Assembly (NCBI GenBank): GCA_964609625.1
Contig: CAZSRS010000019.1
Location: forward strand, 1-64,000
Direction of reading: 5' to 3'
DNA: 64,000 nucleotides
From: G963674665 sp964609625
GTDB lineage: Bacteria; Desulfobacterota; Desulfovibrionia; Desulfovibrionales; Desulfovibrionaceae
Position numbers and translations under genes: made by a program. Below the pieces are notes generated by a model. The model saw nothing but the letters and a program-made list of their open reading frames with translations. It did no database searches and was not told the origin of the DNA. This document shows, piece by piece, positions 16,262 through 25,226 of the stretch; within the stretch, counting starts at the first letter, position 1, and each line of letters opens with the position of its first letter.

Positions 16262-17932
16262 ATGGGTCTTTCAGCTTCGATGTGGACCGGTGTTTCCGGA
16301 CTGCTCGCGCACGGCGAAAAGATGAACGTGCTGGGCAACAACATCGCCAACGTCAACACCGTGGGCTTCAAGGCCTCGAACATGTACTTCGAGGACTTCT
16401 TCTACCAGTTCGCCAGCACCTCGGCCCAGGCCAACGGACAATTGGGGCGCGGCGTCAAGGTAGCCGCCATCTTCGGCGATTTCTCCCAGGGGAGCTTCGA
16501 ATCCACCAATGAAGCCACTGACTTGGCCATCGGCGGCAACGGATTCTTCGGTGTCTCCCCCATCAACAGCGACGACATGTTCTACACCAGGGCCGGCAAC
16601 TTCCGCTTCGACAAGGACGGCTATCTCGTCGACCCGCACGGGTATGCACTCCAAGGCTGGGAGATCGTACGCCAACCCACGCAGGCGGCCACCACCACCA
16701 CCCAGACCGATGACCCTGAAAGCGCTTCGGCCATCCGTGGTGTGGGGACTCCCAGGAACATCCGTCTCGAAGGCTTCACCATCGACCCTTCGCACACCAC
16801 GCGCGTGACCATGGTCACCAACCTCGACTCGGTCAACGGGGGCGATAACTCCAGAAGCCAGACCGGCAACCCCTTCTTCGCCCTGGCGGAGAACTGGAAC
16901 GGCCTCGAGACTCCCCCCCTGGGACCCACGGCCTACGCCTACTCCAGCACCATCAAGGTCTACGACGAAGGTGGCACCGCCCACAACCTGACCGTGTACT
17001 ACGACCAAGTCTCCAACTCCGACGGCAGGAATGTCTGGGAGTACATCGTGACCATGAACCCCGACGACGACAAACGCATCTTCGACAGCGGGTTCAGGCC
17101 CGCGGGCACAAGCGGTGCGGGCCTGTTGATGATCGGCACCCTGTCCTTCAACTCCGCCGGTCAGCTCGAAGACATGAGCGCATTCACACTGCCGCAGAAC
17201 GCCACCAGCACCGATCTGGGGCAGTGGCGCACCACGGCCAACTCAACCAACGGCTATCCCTTGCTGGCCGCCAACTTCACGGGACTCGAACAGGCCAGCT
17301 GGGTGGTGGACGACAACGGCACTCCCATCCAGCCCGTGCTCTCCAACGCCTCGGGCAAGCTCATCGAATTCAACTTCGGCCTGTCCACCACGCCCAACGC
17401 CACCTGGCAGGTCAGCGGCGCCACGCCCCCGGCCGGATACAGCCCCCTGAACGTGGGCACGTCCAGGACCGCCTTGCCGGGCTTCGGCTCCAACGCCCAG
17501 CGCTCGGCCATCGCCACCACCAGCTATTCGGGTAGCTCCTCGACCATCTTCATGAGCCAGGACGGCTATTCCTTCGGTTTCCTGCAAAACGTCTCCATCA
17601 ACAATAACGGCATCCTCTCGGGACGGTATTCCAACGGCGTGACTTTGGAACTGTACCAGATCACCCTGTACGACTTCCTCAACGAAACAGGCTTGCGCCG
17701 CGAAGGCGGCAACCTGTTCAGCGAGTCCCTGGAGTCGGGCAGCGCCTTCCCCGGTCCGGCCAATGCCAACGGCCTCGGCAGCATCTCCTCATACGCCCTG
17801 GAGCAATCCAACGTGGACCTGGCCCGCGAGTTCGTGCAGATGATCACCACGCAACGCGGCTTCTCGGCCAACGGCAAGGTGATCACCACCACCGACCAGA
17901 TGCTCTCCGAAGTGATCATGCTCAAGCGCTAG
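16262..17932 (+). CDS. flgE: Flagellar hook protein
   Basis: Encodes 556 residues. FlgE polymerises into the hook. The N-terminal rod-type motif is ASMWTGVSGLLAHGEKMNV followed by NNIANVNTVGFKAS. The middle holds the variable hook domains, and the C-terminus ends with the conserved SNVDLAREFVQMITTQRGFSA and DQMLSEVIMLKR helix. The length is typical of the larger deltaproteobacterial hook proteins. AGGAGG lies seven bases before the ATG. A hairpin terminator follows. Confidence 0.97.
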   Translation: MGLSASMWTGVSGLLAHGEKMNVLGNNIANVNTVGFKASNMYFEDFFYQFASTSAQANGQLGRGVKVAAIFGDFSQGSFESTNEATDLAIGGNGFFGVSPINSDDMFYTRAGNFRFDKDGYLVDPHGYALQGWEIVRQPTQAATTTTQTDDPESASAIRGVGTPRNIRLEGFTIDPSHTTRVTMVTNLDSVNGGDNSRSQTGNPFFALAENWNGLETPPLGPTAYAYSSTIKVYDEGGTAHNLTVYYDQVSNSDGRNVWEYIVTMNPDDDKRIFDSGFRPAGTSGAGLLMIGTLSFNSAGQLEDMSAFTLPQNATSTDLGQWRTTANSTNGYPLLAANFTGLEQASWVVDDNGTPIQPVLSNASGKLIEFNFGLSTTPNATWQVSGATPPAGYSPLNVGTSRTALPGFGSNAQRSAIATTSYSGSSSTIFMSQDGYSFGFLQNVSINNNGILSGRYSNGVTLELYQITLYDFLNETGLRREGGNLFSESLESGSAFPGPANANGLGSISSYALEQSNVDLAREFVQMITTQRGFSANGKVITTTDQMLSEVIMLKR

Positions 17933-17955
17933 GCGCGCAGTAACATCCGAATCTG

Positions 17956-17988
17956 ACCCCCGGCCTTGCTAAGCAGGGTCGGGGGTTA
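17956..17988 (+). terminator. Terminator after flgE
   Basis: ACCCCCGGCC pairs with the GGTCGGGGGT arm over about 9-12 bp (two wobble pairs), and the hairpin is followed by TTAT. It lies 24 bases past the flgE stop, so it should end the fliK-flgD-flgE transcript. Confidence 0.65.
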
Positions 17989-18070
17989 TCGCGTCCACAC
18001 CATACCGCCCCCACCGCAGACCCACCACGCTCGCATGCGCGACATCCTCCGGAGATTCTTCAAGATGAAG

Positions 18071-18106
18071 CCGGGGGGAAACCGTTTCGAACTGGTTTCC
18101 CCCCGG
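18071..18106 (-). terminator. Strong hairpin after the autotransporter gene
   Basis: CCGGGGGGAAACC and GGTTTCCCCCCGG form a perfect 13-bp stem with a 10-base loop, 32 bases beyond the stop of the minus-strand barrel gene. There is no T-run on either side, so it may work as a hairpin block or with Rho rather than as an ideal intrinsic terminator. It can also back up the flgE terminator on the plus strand. Confidence 0.6.
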
Positions 18107-18137
18107 AAAGATGCGTCACGTCGGATGCGGGGCGGGA

Positions 18138-19526
18138 TCAGAATTCGTAGCGCATGTTGGCCATGAACCCGAGATTGTAAGTGTTTTCACGGAAAAAGCT
18201 GTTGTTGAACTCCAGGGATACTATGAAAGCATCCATGGGGTAAATCTCGATACCCGCGATGACTTCAACTTCGTCGGCATCGTGTTTGGATTGCAACGTG
18301 TCGTAGATGTAGCCCGTTTCCAGATAGGGTTGCAGGAACTCGAGATTGTAGCCCGCGCGACCGGCTATCCGCAGTTCGCCGGTCTCCAGCGGATCGGGCC
18401 TACCCCTGAGATTGGCGTTTCGGACTTTGGGAAGCGGGAACAAGGTCGATCCACTCTTGGAGGAATACTCATACCCTGTCTCCCTGGCGTAGGTGTAGGA
18501 CATGGCCCCTGACAGCAACCAGTCGTCCAGGACAAAATATTGTGTCACACCGGGGCTGACCATGACGCGCAGGGAGTCGTTGTAGGCCGTGGTCGTGTCG
18601 GCGTTGTCCAGGAAGGATATTCCTGAAATCAGGTTGAACAGGGTGTGCTCGAAAATCGCCACCGAGAGGTACGGAGCGACGGTGTACCCCGAATACCCCG
18701 ACTTGCCCTTGAGACCGAAATACTTGGTCTCGTTGTAGGCTCCCTCCACGCCGAAACCCACGCCCACAACGGTCCGATCCGAAAGCATGTAGTCCGCGCC
18801 GAGCATGACCATGCCTGAATATCCATCGAACTTCCTGCTCCTCGCGGTATTGCCCGTGAAGTTCATGCCGCCGGAGAGCCAGACCCCCAGGCCAAGTCCT
18901 TGGGTCGAGGCGGCATCGCCCGCGGCGATGCCCGTGGCCGTACCGGAATCCAGCTTGTACTGCATGCCGGAGAGCTCGGGGGCCACCTGTTGCGCCAGAA
19001 GCCCGGCCTTGTCGGCGTCCATGCGCTCCTTCAGGCCCGCACTCTCTTCCGTGGGTTCCTTATGCGGTTTGGGCGCCAGAATGGAAGCGACCCGCGACTG
19101 CACGAGGCGGACAATTTGTCTGGAACTGGTCCGAAGATCTTCCCTGGCGGTCTCCTGTACGCCGGGAGAAGTGCCGTTCTCGTAGGCGTGACCGATGAAC
19201 TCGCCGTTGGAGTTGTAGACCTCGTTGCCCACGTAGGTCAGGGTCTCGTCAAAGAGATTGTTGCCGTGGGCATCACGCCCTCTGAAGGAAATGATCTGTC
19301 CCTGATTGTTGTAGACGACGTACCCCACGTTCTTGACATTGCGATACTTGGAGGTGGAGCCGTCTGGGTAGTAGGTCCAGCCGTTGTCAGAAAAAGGACT
19401 CTGAAAGTCGTAGCCCGAGACGTCGGTTCCCGTCCCTGCATATACGGCAATGCCGGGGCACAACAAGACCATGACCAGTAAAAGATAGCCAACACGCCTT
19501 GAACAACTCCCTCTGACCGATACCAT
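18138..19526 (-). CDS. Autotransporter-like outer-membrane beta-barrel protein
   Basis: Encodes 462 residues. A signal peptide (about 1-31, Leu/Val-rich, ending near VYAG) is followed by a short exported part with tandem YD-like strands (YYPDGSTSKY, VYNNQGQIISF, VYNSNGEFIGH; about 40-110). A helical linker leads to a C-terminal barrel of about 280 residues with alternating aromatic strands. The final residues are MRYEF, the C-terminal Phe expected for BAM insertion. The autotransporter translocator family is likely, but the passenger is unusually short. GGGGG precedes ATG 19526; an upstream start 47 codons earlier lacks a signal peptide and is rejected. Confidence 0.75.
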   Translation of the reverse strand: MVSVRGSCSRRVGYLLLVMVLLCPGIAVYAGTGTDVSGYDFQSPFSDNGWTYYPDGSTSKYRNVKNVGYVVYNNQGQIISFRGRDAHGNNLFDETLTYVGNEVYNSNGEFIGHAYENGTSPGVQETAREDLRTSSRQIVRLVQSRVASILAPKPHKEPTEESAGLKERMDADKAGLLAQQVAPELSGMQYKLDSGTATGIAAGDAASTQGLGLGVWLSGGMNFTGNTARSRKFDGYSGMVMLGADYMLSDRTVVGVGFGVEGAYNETKYFGLKGKSGYSGYTVAPYLSVAIFEHTLFNLISGISFLDNADTTTAYNDSLRVMVSPGVTQYFVLDDWLLSGAMSYTYARETGYEYSSKSGSTLFPLPKVRNANLRGRPDPLETGELRIAGRAGYNLEFLQPYLETGYIYDTLQSKHDADEVEVIAGIEIYPMDAFIVSLEFNNSFFRENTYNLGFMANMRYEF

Positions 19527-19631
19527 CACAAACCCCCACTGGAAATGTTGCTTCACCCGGCTGCGACATTCCGCAGCCAATCCATCCTCGATGTACTCCA
19601 GCCACCGCTTCTGTGTCTGTGCACCACCCAC

Positions 19632-19658
19632 ACAATAGTCATCTTCGAGATATGTCAA
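19632..19658 (-). promoter_or_regulatory. Candidate sigma-70 promoter of the barrel gene
   Basis: On the minus strand TTGACA (19658-19653) is followed after 15 bases by TATTGT (19637-19632). The -35 is perfect; the -10 is 4/6 and the spacing is short. It lies about 105 bases upstream of the start codon. Confidence 0.35.
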
Positions 19659-20127
19659 TAGATTCAAACTTTTGGCTATCTCTACACTTAATCCATATCA
19701 TTTCTAGAAAATAATGTCGAGGGTTCATCCTGTTCCAAAGCTCTGTGCAGTGCCAAAAAAATGCATCGACTTTGTATTGCTCCATGCCCATATGCACGGA
19801 TAATACCAAAACCACAATGATGTCCGAGCGTACCCTGCCTGGCTGTATCGCCCCATTCACGGGGCAATTCGGGGCCAACACTCGTTCCGCGCTCGGCGAA
19901 GTACATGACGGTTGCCGTGCAAAACCACAACCGCGTAGGGCAGTATTATTCCCCCCTCGTTTCCTTGCCACCTAGCGTGGCAGTGAGGAGTCCCCTCTCG
20001 TTTTCACTGCTCGGACCTGTCGGAGGCATGACGCGGACTAGGAAAAAGATTCAGCTTTTAGGCTATTCCCCGCGAACCAAATGTCTAGAAAAATTTTAAC
20101 CATCTTTTATTTATGATGAAGATATAA
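19659..20127 (+). other. AT-rich intergenic stretch between barrel gene and flagellin
   Basis: No convincing gene: the open frames here are short and lack ribosome sites or family resemblance. The stretch is clearly richer in A/T than its surroundings. It holds TTTCTAGAAA at 19701-19710 and GTCTAGAAAA at 20083-20092, the latter about 36 bases before the flagellin sigma-54 promoter. It is probably the shared regulatory region of the divergent barrel and flagellin genes. Confidence 0.6.
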
Positions 20128-20143
20128 TTGGCATTGCTATTGC
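20128..20143 (+). promoter_or_regulatory. Sigma-54 promoter of the flagellin gene
   Basis: TTGGCATTGCTATTGC matches the sigma-54 consensus TTGGCACGNNNNTTGC at every core position, including GG at -24 and GC at -12 with exact spacing. Transcription would start near 20155, leaving a leader of about 25 bases that contains AAGGAGG (20165-20171). This is the best promoter match I found in the window. Confidence 0.88.
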
Positions 20144-20179
20144 TAATTCTGTGCAAGCAATAACAAGGAGGTTTTGCAA

Positions 20180-21061
20180 ATGTCTTTGGTCATCAATCAC
20201 AACCTCATGGCAATGAACGCCGCCCGAAACCTCGATTTGAGTTACAGCAGGCTGGCCACCTCCACACGCCGCCTGTCTTCGGGCTTGCGCGTCGGTACTG
20301 CCGCGGACGACGCCGCCGGGTTGGCGATCCGCGAGCTGATGCGCTCCGAAATAGCAACCATGAACCAGGGCATACGCAACGCCAACGACGCCATCTCGCT
20401 CATCCAGACGGCTGACGGCGCCCTGCAGGTCATCGACGAGAAGCTCATCAGGCTCAAGGAACTGGCCGAACAAGCCGCCACCGGCACCTACAACTCGGAC
20501 CAGCGTCTGATGATCGATTCCGAGTTCCAGGCCATGGCCTCGGAAATCACCCGTATCGCCAACGCCACCAAGTTCAACGGTGTGTACCTGCTCAACGGCA
20601 ATCTCTCGGGATCGGATGTAGACCACAACGGCTCGGGTTTACAGTCCACCGGACCGCTGAAGATCCACTTCGGCACCGGCAACGATTCGGCTGAGGACTA
20701 CTACTACATCAACATCGGCAATGCCACGTTCTCCGGGCTCATGGGGGGCGCTTTGATCAGCGTTTCCACCCAGCAGATAGCCCAGGAAGCTCTCGATAGG
20801 ATCAACGACGCCATCATCTCCAAGGATAAGATCCGCGCGGCCCTCGGCGCCATGCAGAACAGGTTGGAGAACACCATCAACAACCTGTCCATCATGGCCG
20901 AGAACCTCCAGGCCGCGGAATCACGCATCTCTGACGTGGACGTTGCCCAAGAAATGACCGAATTCGTTCGCAATCAGATTTTGACCCAAGCCGCCGTGGC
21001 AATGTTGGCCCAGGCCAACTCGCTGCCCAGGATGGCCATGCAGCTCATCGGCGGCGGCTAG
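20180..21061 (+). CDS. Flagellin
   Basis: Encodes 293 residues, a compact flagellin with little variable D2/D3 insert. The N-terminal D0/D1 segment reads SLVINHNLMAMNAARNL, RLSSGLRVGTAADDAAGLAI and GIRNANDAISLIQTADGAL. The C-terminal D1/D0 segment has ISDVDVAQEMTEF and ILTQAAVAMLAQAN. The protein is the filament subunit exported by the flagellar type III system. ATG 20180 is chosen over the in-frame TTG two codons earlier because AAGGAGG lies eight bases upstream and flagellins start MSLVINHN. It is transcribed alone, from a sigma-54 promoter to a bidirectional hairpin. Confidence 0.98.
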   Translation: MSLVINHNLMAMNAARNLDLSYSRLATSTRRLSSGLRVGTAADDAAGLAIRELMRSEIATMNQGIRNANDAISLIQTADGALQVIDEKLIRLKELAEQAATGTYNSDQRLMIDSEFQAMASEITRIANATKFNGVYLLNGNLSGSDVDHNGSGLQSTGPLKIHFGTGNDSAEDYYYINIGNATFSGLMGGALISVSTQQIAQEALDRINDAIISKDKIRAALGAMQNRLENTINNLSIMAENLQAAESRISDVDVAQEMTEFVRNQILTQAAVAMLAQANSLPRMAMQLIGGG

Positions 21062-21110
21062 GCCGGCGACCGTTGAACACACGGGGTGGCGACGGATGAC
21101 CAAAGACATG

Positions 21111-21136
21111 CGGGCCGGGGTTTCTGCCCCGGCCCG
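21111..21136 (+). terminator. Bidirectional hairpin between flagellin and rnc
   Basis: CGGGCCGGGG-TTTCTG-CCCCGGCCCG is a perfect 10-bp stem with a 6-base loop, placed 50 bases after the flagellin stop and directly after the rnc stop. The T-run is missing, but the position between convergent genes supports a shared terminator role. Confidence 0.7.
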
Positions 21137-21856
21137 TCATGAACCGCCGTCCTCCGGATCTCCGTCGAAATCCTTGGATCCGAGCAGCCGTAGGGCGTTA
21201 CCGGCGGCCTTTTGTTCGGCTTTTTTCATGGAACTGCCCCTGGCAATCACTTCCCGGCCATCAGGCAGCAACACCTGCACCGTGAACATCTTCTCGTGCT
21301 CTGGACCGCTGCTGTCCACGAGATTATATAAGGGGCGCATTTTATAGAGCTTTTGTGTCAATTCCTGCAATCGGCTCTTGTAGTCCCTGACTTCTTCCGC
21401 TCCCACGGCATCGGGCCAACGCTCATCAAAGACCCAGACCACCCAGTTCCCCGCGGCTTCAAACCCCTGATCCAGAAAGATGGCGCCCAGCAGGGCTTCC
21501 ACCACGTTGGCCAGCAGAGAAGGCCGTTCGCGCCCTCCTTGCTCTTCCTCGCCCTTGCCCAGCAGCAGGTGCCTGTCCAGTCCGAGTTCCTTGGCCACAA
21601 GGGCCAGCGTCGGTTTACTGACGAGCCGGGCACGCATCTTGGTCAGCTCGCCTTCCCTGGCATGGGGAAAGCGCTCGAAGAGCTGTTTGGTGACGCAGAG
21701 TTCCAGGACCGCGTCCCCCAGGAATTCCAGTCGCTCATTGTGCTCCATGGCCGCGTTCTCGTTGGCCAGCGAGCTGTGCGTCAGGGCGGTTTCCAGAAGC
21801 TTGACTTGACGAAACTGATAGTGAATAGCTTTTTGGACGGTTACGAGGTCTATCAC
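21137..21856 (-). CDS. rnc: Ribonuclease III
   Basis: Encodes 239 residues. RNase III cleaves double-stranded RNA in rRNA and mRNA processing. The N-terminal endonuclease domain has ALTHSS and the catalytic signature NERLEFLGDAVLEL, with a second metal-site segment VVEALLGAIFLDQG. The C-terminal double-stranded RNA-binding domain (about 160-230) ends KKAEQKAAGNALRLL. The start is GTG at 21856, since the next upstream in-frame codons include a stop, and AAGGAGT lies nine bases before it. The start lies only 27 bases from the divergent synthetase start. Confidence 0.97.
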   Translation of the reverse strand: MIDLVTVQKAIHYQFRQVKLLETALTHSSLANENAAMEHNERLEFLGDAVLELCVTKQLFERFPHAREGELTKMRARLVSKPTLALVAKELGLDRHLLLGKGEEEQGGRERPSLLANVVEALLGAIFLDQGFEAAGNWVVWVFDERWPDAVGAEEVRDYKSRLQELTQKLYKMRPLYNLVDSSGPEHEKMFTVQVLLPDGREVIARGSSMKKAEQKAAGNALRLLGSKDFDGDPEDGGS

Positions 21857-21883
21857 GGCATGGACTCCTTATTCGAGGCACGC

Positions 21884-24004
21884 ATGGAACACCACACGAA
21901 CATCAAGGCCCTTTTCTGGCCGGAAAACGTCGCCATTGTCGGCGCCTCGTCACATAGCGGCAAAATCGGCAACATCATTGTGGACAACATGATCTCTGCC
22001 GGTTTCAAGGGGAAAATCCTGCCGGTCAATCCCACGGCCGAGACCATTCTGGGGCTGCCGGTCGTCAAGGACATCGCCGACTTGCCACGCCCCCTGGACC
22101 TGGCCGTGATCTGCGTGCCCCCGAAATCCGTGCTCGGCGCCCTGGAGTCCCTGACCACACTCCCGACCAGAGCCGTCATCATCATCACCGCCGGTTTCAA
22201 GGAGGTGGGCAAGGACGGCTACTATCTCGAAGAACAGGTCAAGAACCTGGCGAAAGAACACGACATAGCCTTGCTCGGCCCCAACTGTCTAGGCCTGATC
22301 AACCCCGCCGACGGTCTCAACGCCTCGTTCGCGGTAGGCCAGCCCCTGGCCGGCAACATAGCCTTTTTTTCTCAATCCGGCGCCCTGTGCGTCTCCATCC
22401 TGGACTGGGCCCTGGGGTACAACATCGGCTTTTCCAAATTCATCAGCCTGGGCAACAAGGCCGTGCTCGACGAGGCCGACATGCTCTCTGTCCTGGCCGA
22501 TGATCCAAAAACCAAGGTCATCCTGGGGTACCTCGAAGGCGTGGAAAACGGCAAGCGTTTCATGCGCGTGGCCAGGCGGGTGAGCAAGCAAAAGCCCGTG
22601 ATCCTGATCAAGGCCGGTACCACCGCGGCCGGCGCCAAGGCTGCCTCCTCGCACACGGGCGCCATCGCCGGATCGGACTCGGCCTATACCGCCGCTTTTC
22701 ATCAATCCGGCATCATCCGCTGTCATGACGTGGCCACGCTGTTCAACCTGGCCGCGGCCTTTTCCACCCAGCCGCTGCCCAAAGGACCGAATCTGGCCAT
22801 CGTCACCAACTCCGGCGGACCAGGCATCCTGGCGGCGGACGCGGCGGAACACACCGACCTGACCCTCGCCAGACTTTCTTCCGCCACTGTGGACCGGCTC
22901 AAGGACTTTCTTCCTCCCTACGCCTCGCTGTACAACCCCATCGACATCATCGGCGACGCCTCGGCCGAACGCTACGCCAGAACCCTCGAGGTGGTCATGC
23001 AGGACGAGCGCGTGCATGCGGTGATGGTCCTGCTGACGCCGACAGCCGCGGTCCAGGTGGAAGAGACTGCCCAATCCATGATCGACCGCGCCAGAACTTC
23101 CGACAAACCCATCTTTGGCTGCTTCATGGGGGAAAAGGTCGTGGGCAAGGGCCGACGCATGCTCCAGGAGGCCGGTATACCGTGCTACGCCTTTCCCGAA
23201 CCCGCCGTGACCGCCATCAGCTCCATGTACAGCTACCAGGTGCGCATCCAACGGCCTGCTCCGGTGGAAGTCTGCTACAGACGCGATCTGGACAAGGCCG
23301 CGGCGATCATCCGCCAAGCCCGCGCGAGTGGCATGAACGAGATCGTGGAATTTCAGGCTCAGGGGCTGCTCAAGGCCTACGAACTTCCCCAGCCCGAAGC
23401 CCGGCTGGCACGCACCAGCGACGAGGCGGTCAAGGCCGCCGAACGCATCGGTTTCCCGGTGGTCCTGAAGATCGCTTCCCCGCAGATTTCCCATAAAAGC
23501 GACGTGGACGGCGTCCGCGTGAACCTGAATACCGCCAAGGATGTCCGCAGCGCTTTCATGGACATCACCTCCCGCGCGCAACGGCTACGCGAGGATGCCT
23601 TCATCTCCGGCTGTCTCGTGCAGGGCATGGCACCGGCCGGTTCCAAAGAAGTCATCATCGGGTTCAAACGAGACTCGCAATTCGGCCCCCTGGTCATGTT
23701 CGGCCTCGGCGGCATCTATGTGGAGATCCTCAAGGACGTTTCCTTCAGACTTGCGCCCCTGTCCCTGAGCGACGCCCACGAAATGATCCGGGAGATCAAA
23801 TCGTTCCCCCTGCTGCGCGGAGTTCGCGGCGAGCCCCCCGTGAACTTCAAGGCCATCGAGGACGTGCTTCTGATCATGTCCCAACTGTCCCTGGACTTTC
23901 CGGAGATCGAGGAAGCGGAATTCAACCCCGTGCTGGTCAGCCCCCGCGAGGCCCTGGTAGCCGATGTGCGCGTGGCTCTCTCCCACAAGGAACCTCAGAA
24001 ATGA
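21884..24004 (+). CDS. ADP-forming acyl-CoA synthetase (fused alpha-beta)
   Basis: Encodes 706 residues. This family (acetate--CoA ligase, ADP-forming) makes ATP from acyl-CoA, ADP and phosphate. The CoA-binding domain (about 10-130) includes VAIVGASSHSGKIG, and the ligase domains follow. The phosphohistidine is His257 in SHTGAIAGSD, the exact position known for the archaeal alpha subunit. An ATP-grasp domain fills about 490-700 (GFPVVLKIASPQISHKSDVDGV, LVQGMAPAGSKEVIIGF). ATG 21884 has GAGG seven bases upstream; the ATG at 21860 has no ribosome site. It is followed by the DRTGG protein, suggesting acyl-phosphate or acetate metabolism. Substrate range is unknown. Confidence 0.92.
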   Translation: MEHHTNIKALFWPENVAIVGASSHSGKIGNIIVDNMISAGFKGKILPVNPTAETILGLPVVKDIADLPRPLDLAVICVPPKSVLGALESLTTLPTRAVIIITAGFKEVGKDGYYLEEQVKNLAKEHDIALLGPNCLGLINPADGLNASFAVGQPLAGNIAFFSQSGALCVSILDWALGYNIGFSKFISLGNKAVLDEADMLSVLADDPKTKVILGYLEGVENGKRFMRVARRVSKQKPVILIKAGTTAAGAKAASSHTGAIAGSDSAYTAAFHQSGIIRCHDVATLFNLAAAFSTQPLPKGPNLAIVTNSGGPGILAADAAEHTDLTLARLSSATVDRLKDFLPPYASLYNPIDIIGDASAERYARTLEVVMQDERVHAVMVLLTPTAAVQVEETAQSMIDRARTSDKPIFGCFMGEKVVGKGRRMLQEAGIPCYAFPEPAVTAISSMYSYQVRIQRPAPVEVCYRRDLDKAAAIIRQARASGMNEIVEFQAQGLLKAYELPQPEARLARTSDEAVKAAERIGFPVVLKIASPQISHKSDVDGVRVNLNTAKDVRSAFMDITSRAQRLREDAFISGCLVQGMAPAGSKEVIIGFKRDSQFGPLVMFGLGGIYVEILKDVSFRLAPLSLSDAHEMIREIKSFPLLRGVRGEPPVNFKAIEDVLLIMSQLSLDFPEIEEAEFNPVLVSPREALVADVRVALSHKEPQK

Positions 24005-24094
24005 ATCAATGGATATGACGTATTCGCGGGGAAGCTCTTTACCTCGCCGTACCGAATAGGCTACAACCCGAACAGCTATTCATGGGAGGAAGCT

Positions 24095-25162
24095 ATGGCT
24101 GCTGGGATCTACATCGGCTCCACCGCGGGCTACTCTGGCAAGAACATGATCGTCATGGGCCTTGGACTGCGTTTTCAGAAAGAAGGGCTCAATGTCGGCT
24201 ACATGAAGCCCGTGGGCGCCATGCCCAAGGAACAAGACGGCAAAATGGGCGACGAAGACGCCTTTTTTGTCCAGAACGTACTGAAACTACAGGATGAACC
24301 AGACGACGTCACCCCTGTGGTGGTAACTCAGGACTTCATGGTCAAAGCCTTCAGCGGGCACTGCGACAACTACATGCCCGTGATAAAGGAAAAATACCAG
24401 AAGATCAGCGCCGGCAAGGACCTCATGCTCGTGGCCGGCTCCGGCAGCATGTACTCGGGGCGATACTGCCGCCTCGACGGCGTCAGCGTGGTCCGCGAAC
24501 TCGGGCTCAAGGCCATCGTCATCGAACGCCTGCACAAGGCCTCCCTGGACTACGACTTCCTCGTGGTGCTCAAGGATACCCTGGGTGACGACTTGGCCGG
24601 CGTGGTCCTCAACGACATCCCGGCCAATTTCATGAACGAGGTGGAGACCCTGATCAAACCCTTCCTGGAGAGTCAGGGCGTGAGAGTCATCGGCGTGATC
24701 CCCAAGGACCCCCTCATGGGCGCCATCAAGGTCTCTGACTTGGCCCAACGCCTCGGCGGCAAGGTCATCAGCGCCCACAACAAAGCGGACAAGGTCGTGG
24801 AGAACTTCCTCATCGGCACCATGCAGGTGGAGAACTTCATGACCCACTTCCGCAAACACAAGAACTCGGCGGTCATCGTGGGCGGCGACCGATCCGATGT
24901 CCAGCTCGTGGCCCTGGAAGGCAACTGCCCCTGCCTGGTGCTCACCGGAAACCTCTACCCCAACGACATCATCCTCACCCGCTCCGAGGTCCTGTCCATT
25001 CCCATCGTGGTGGTGCGCGACGATACCTTCACCGTGGCGCACAAGATGGAGTCCATTCTCTCGACGCACAAACTGCGCGACGTGATCAAGATCAAACAGG
25101 GCGCCCAGCTCGTCAGCTCATCCCTGGATTTCGACTACATTCGGGAGCAAATCGGCATCTGA
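24095..25162 (+). CDS. Phosphotransacetylase-like protein with DRTGG domain
   Basis: Encodes 355 residues. The N-terminal half is a BioD/P-loop-like domain: YIGSTAGYSGKNMIVMGLGLRF with GSTAGYSGK as nucleotide-binding loop, then VGYMKPVGA. The C-terminal half (about 215-325) is a DRTGG domain, here with GGDRSDVQLVALEG. This pair of domains forms the N-terminal regulatory half of some large phosphotransacetylases, but the catalytic PTA domain is absent. GGAGGAAG precedes the ATG. It stands 90 bases after the ADP-forming synthetase gene and is probably co-transcribed, so a role in acetyl-CoA/acetate control is likely (inference). Confidence 0.85.
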   Translation: MAAGIYIGSTAGYSGKNMIVMGLGLRFQKEGLNVGYMKPVGAMPKEQDGKMGDEDAFFVQNVLKLQDEPDDVTPVVVTQDFMVKAFSGHCDNYMPVIKEKYQKISAGKDLMLVAGSGSMYSGRYCRLDGVSVVRELGLKAIVIERLHKASLDYDFLVVLKDTLGDDLAGVVLNDIPANFMNEVETLIKPFLESQGVRVIGVIPKDPLMGAIKVSDLAQRLGGKVISAHNKADKVVENFLIGTMQVENFMTHFRKHKNSAVIVGGDRSDVQLVALEGNCPCLVLTGNLYPNDIILTRSEVLSIPIVVVRDDTFTVAHKMESILSTHKLRDVIKIKQGAQLVSSSLDFDYIREQIGI

Positions 25163-25190
25163 ACCCAGCTCCCTTGGGTCATCAAATCGT

Positions 25191-25226
25191 GCCGGGGGAT
25201 ATACTGCAATAACAGTTTCCCCCGGC
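25191..25226 (+). terminator. Intrinsic terminator after the DRTGG gene
   Basis: GCCGGGGGA pairs with TCCCCCGGC (9 bp) around an 18-base loop, followed by TCTTCCTTTCTT. It is 28 bases past the stop and should end the synthetase-DRTGG transcript. Confidence 0.75.
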
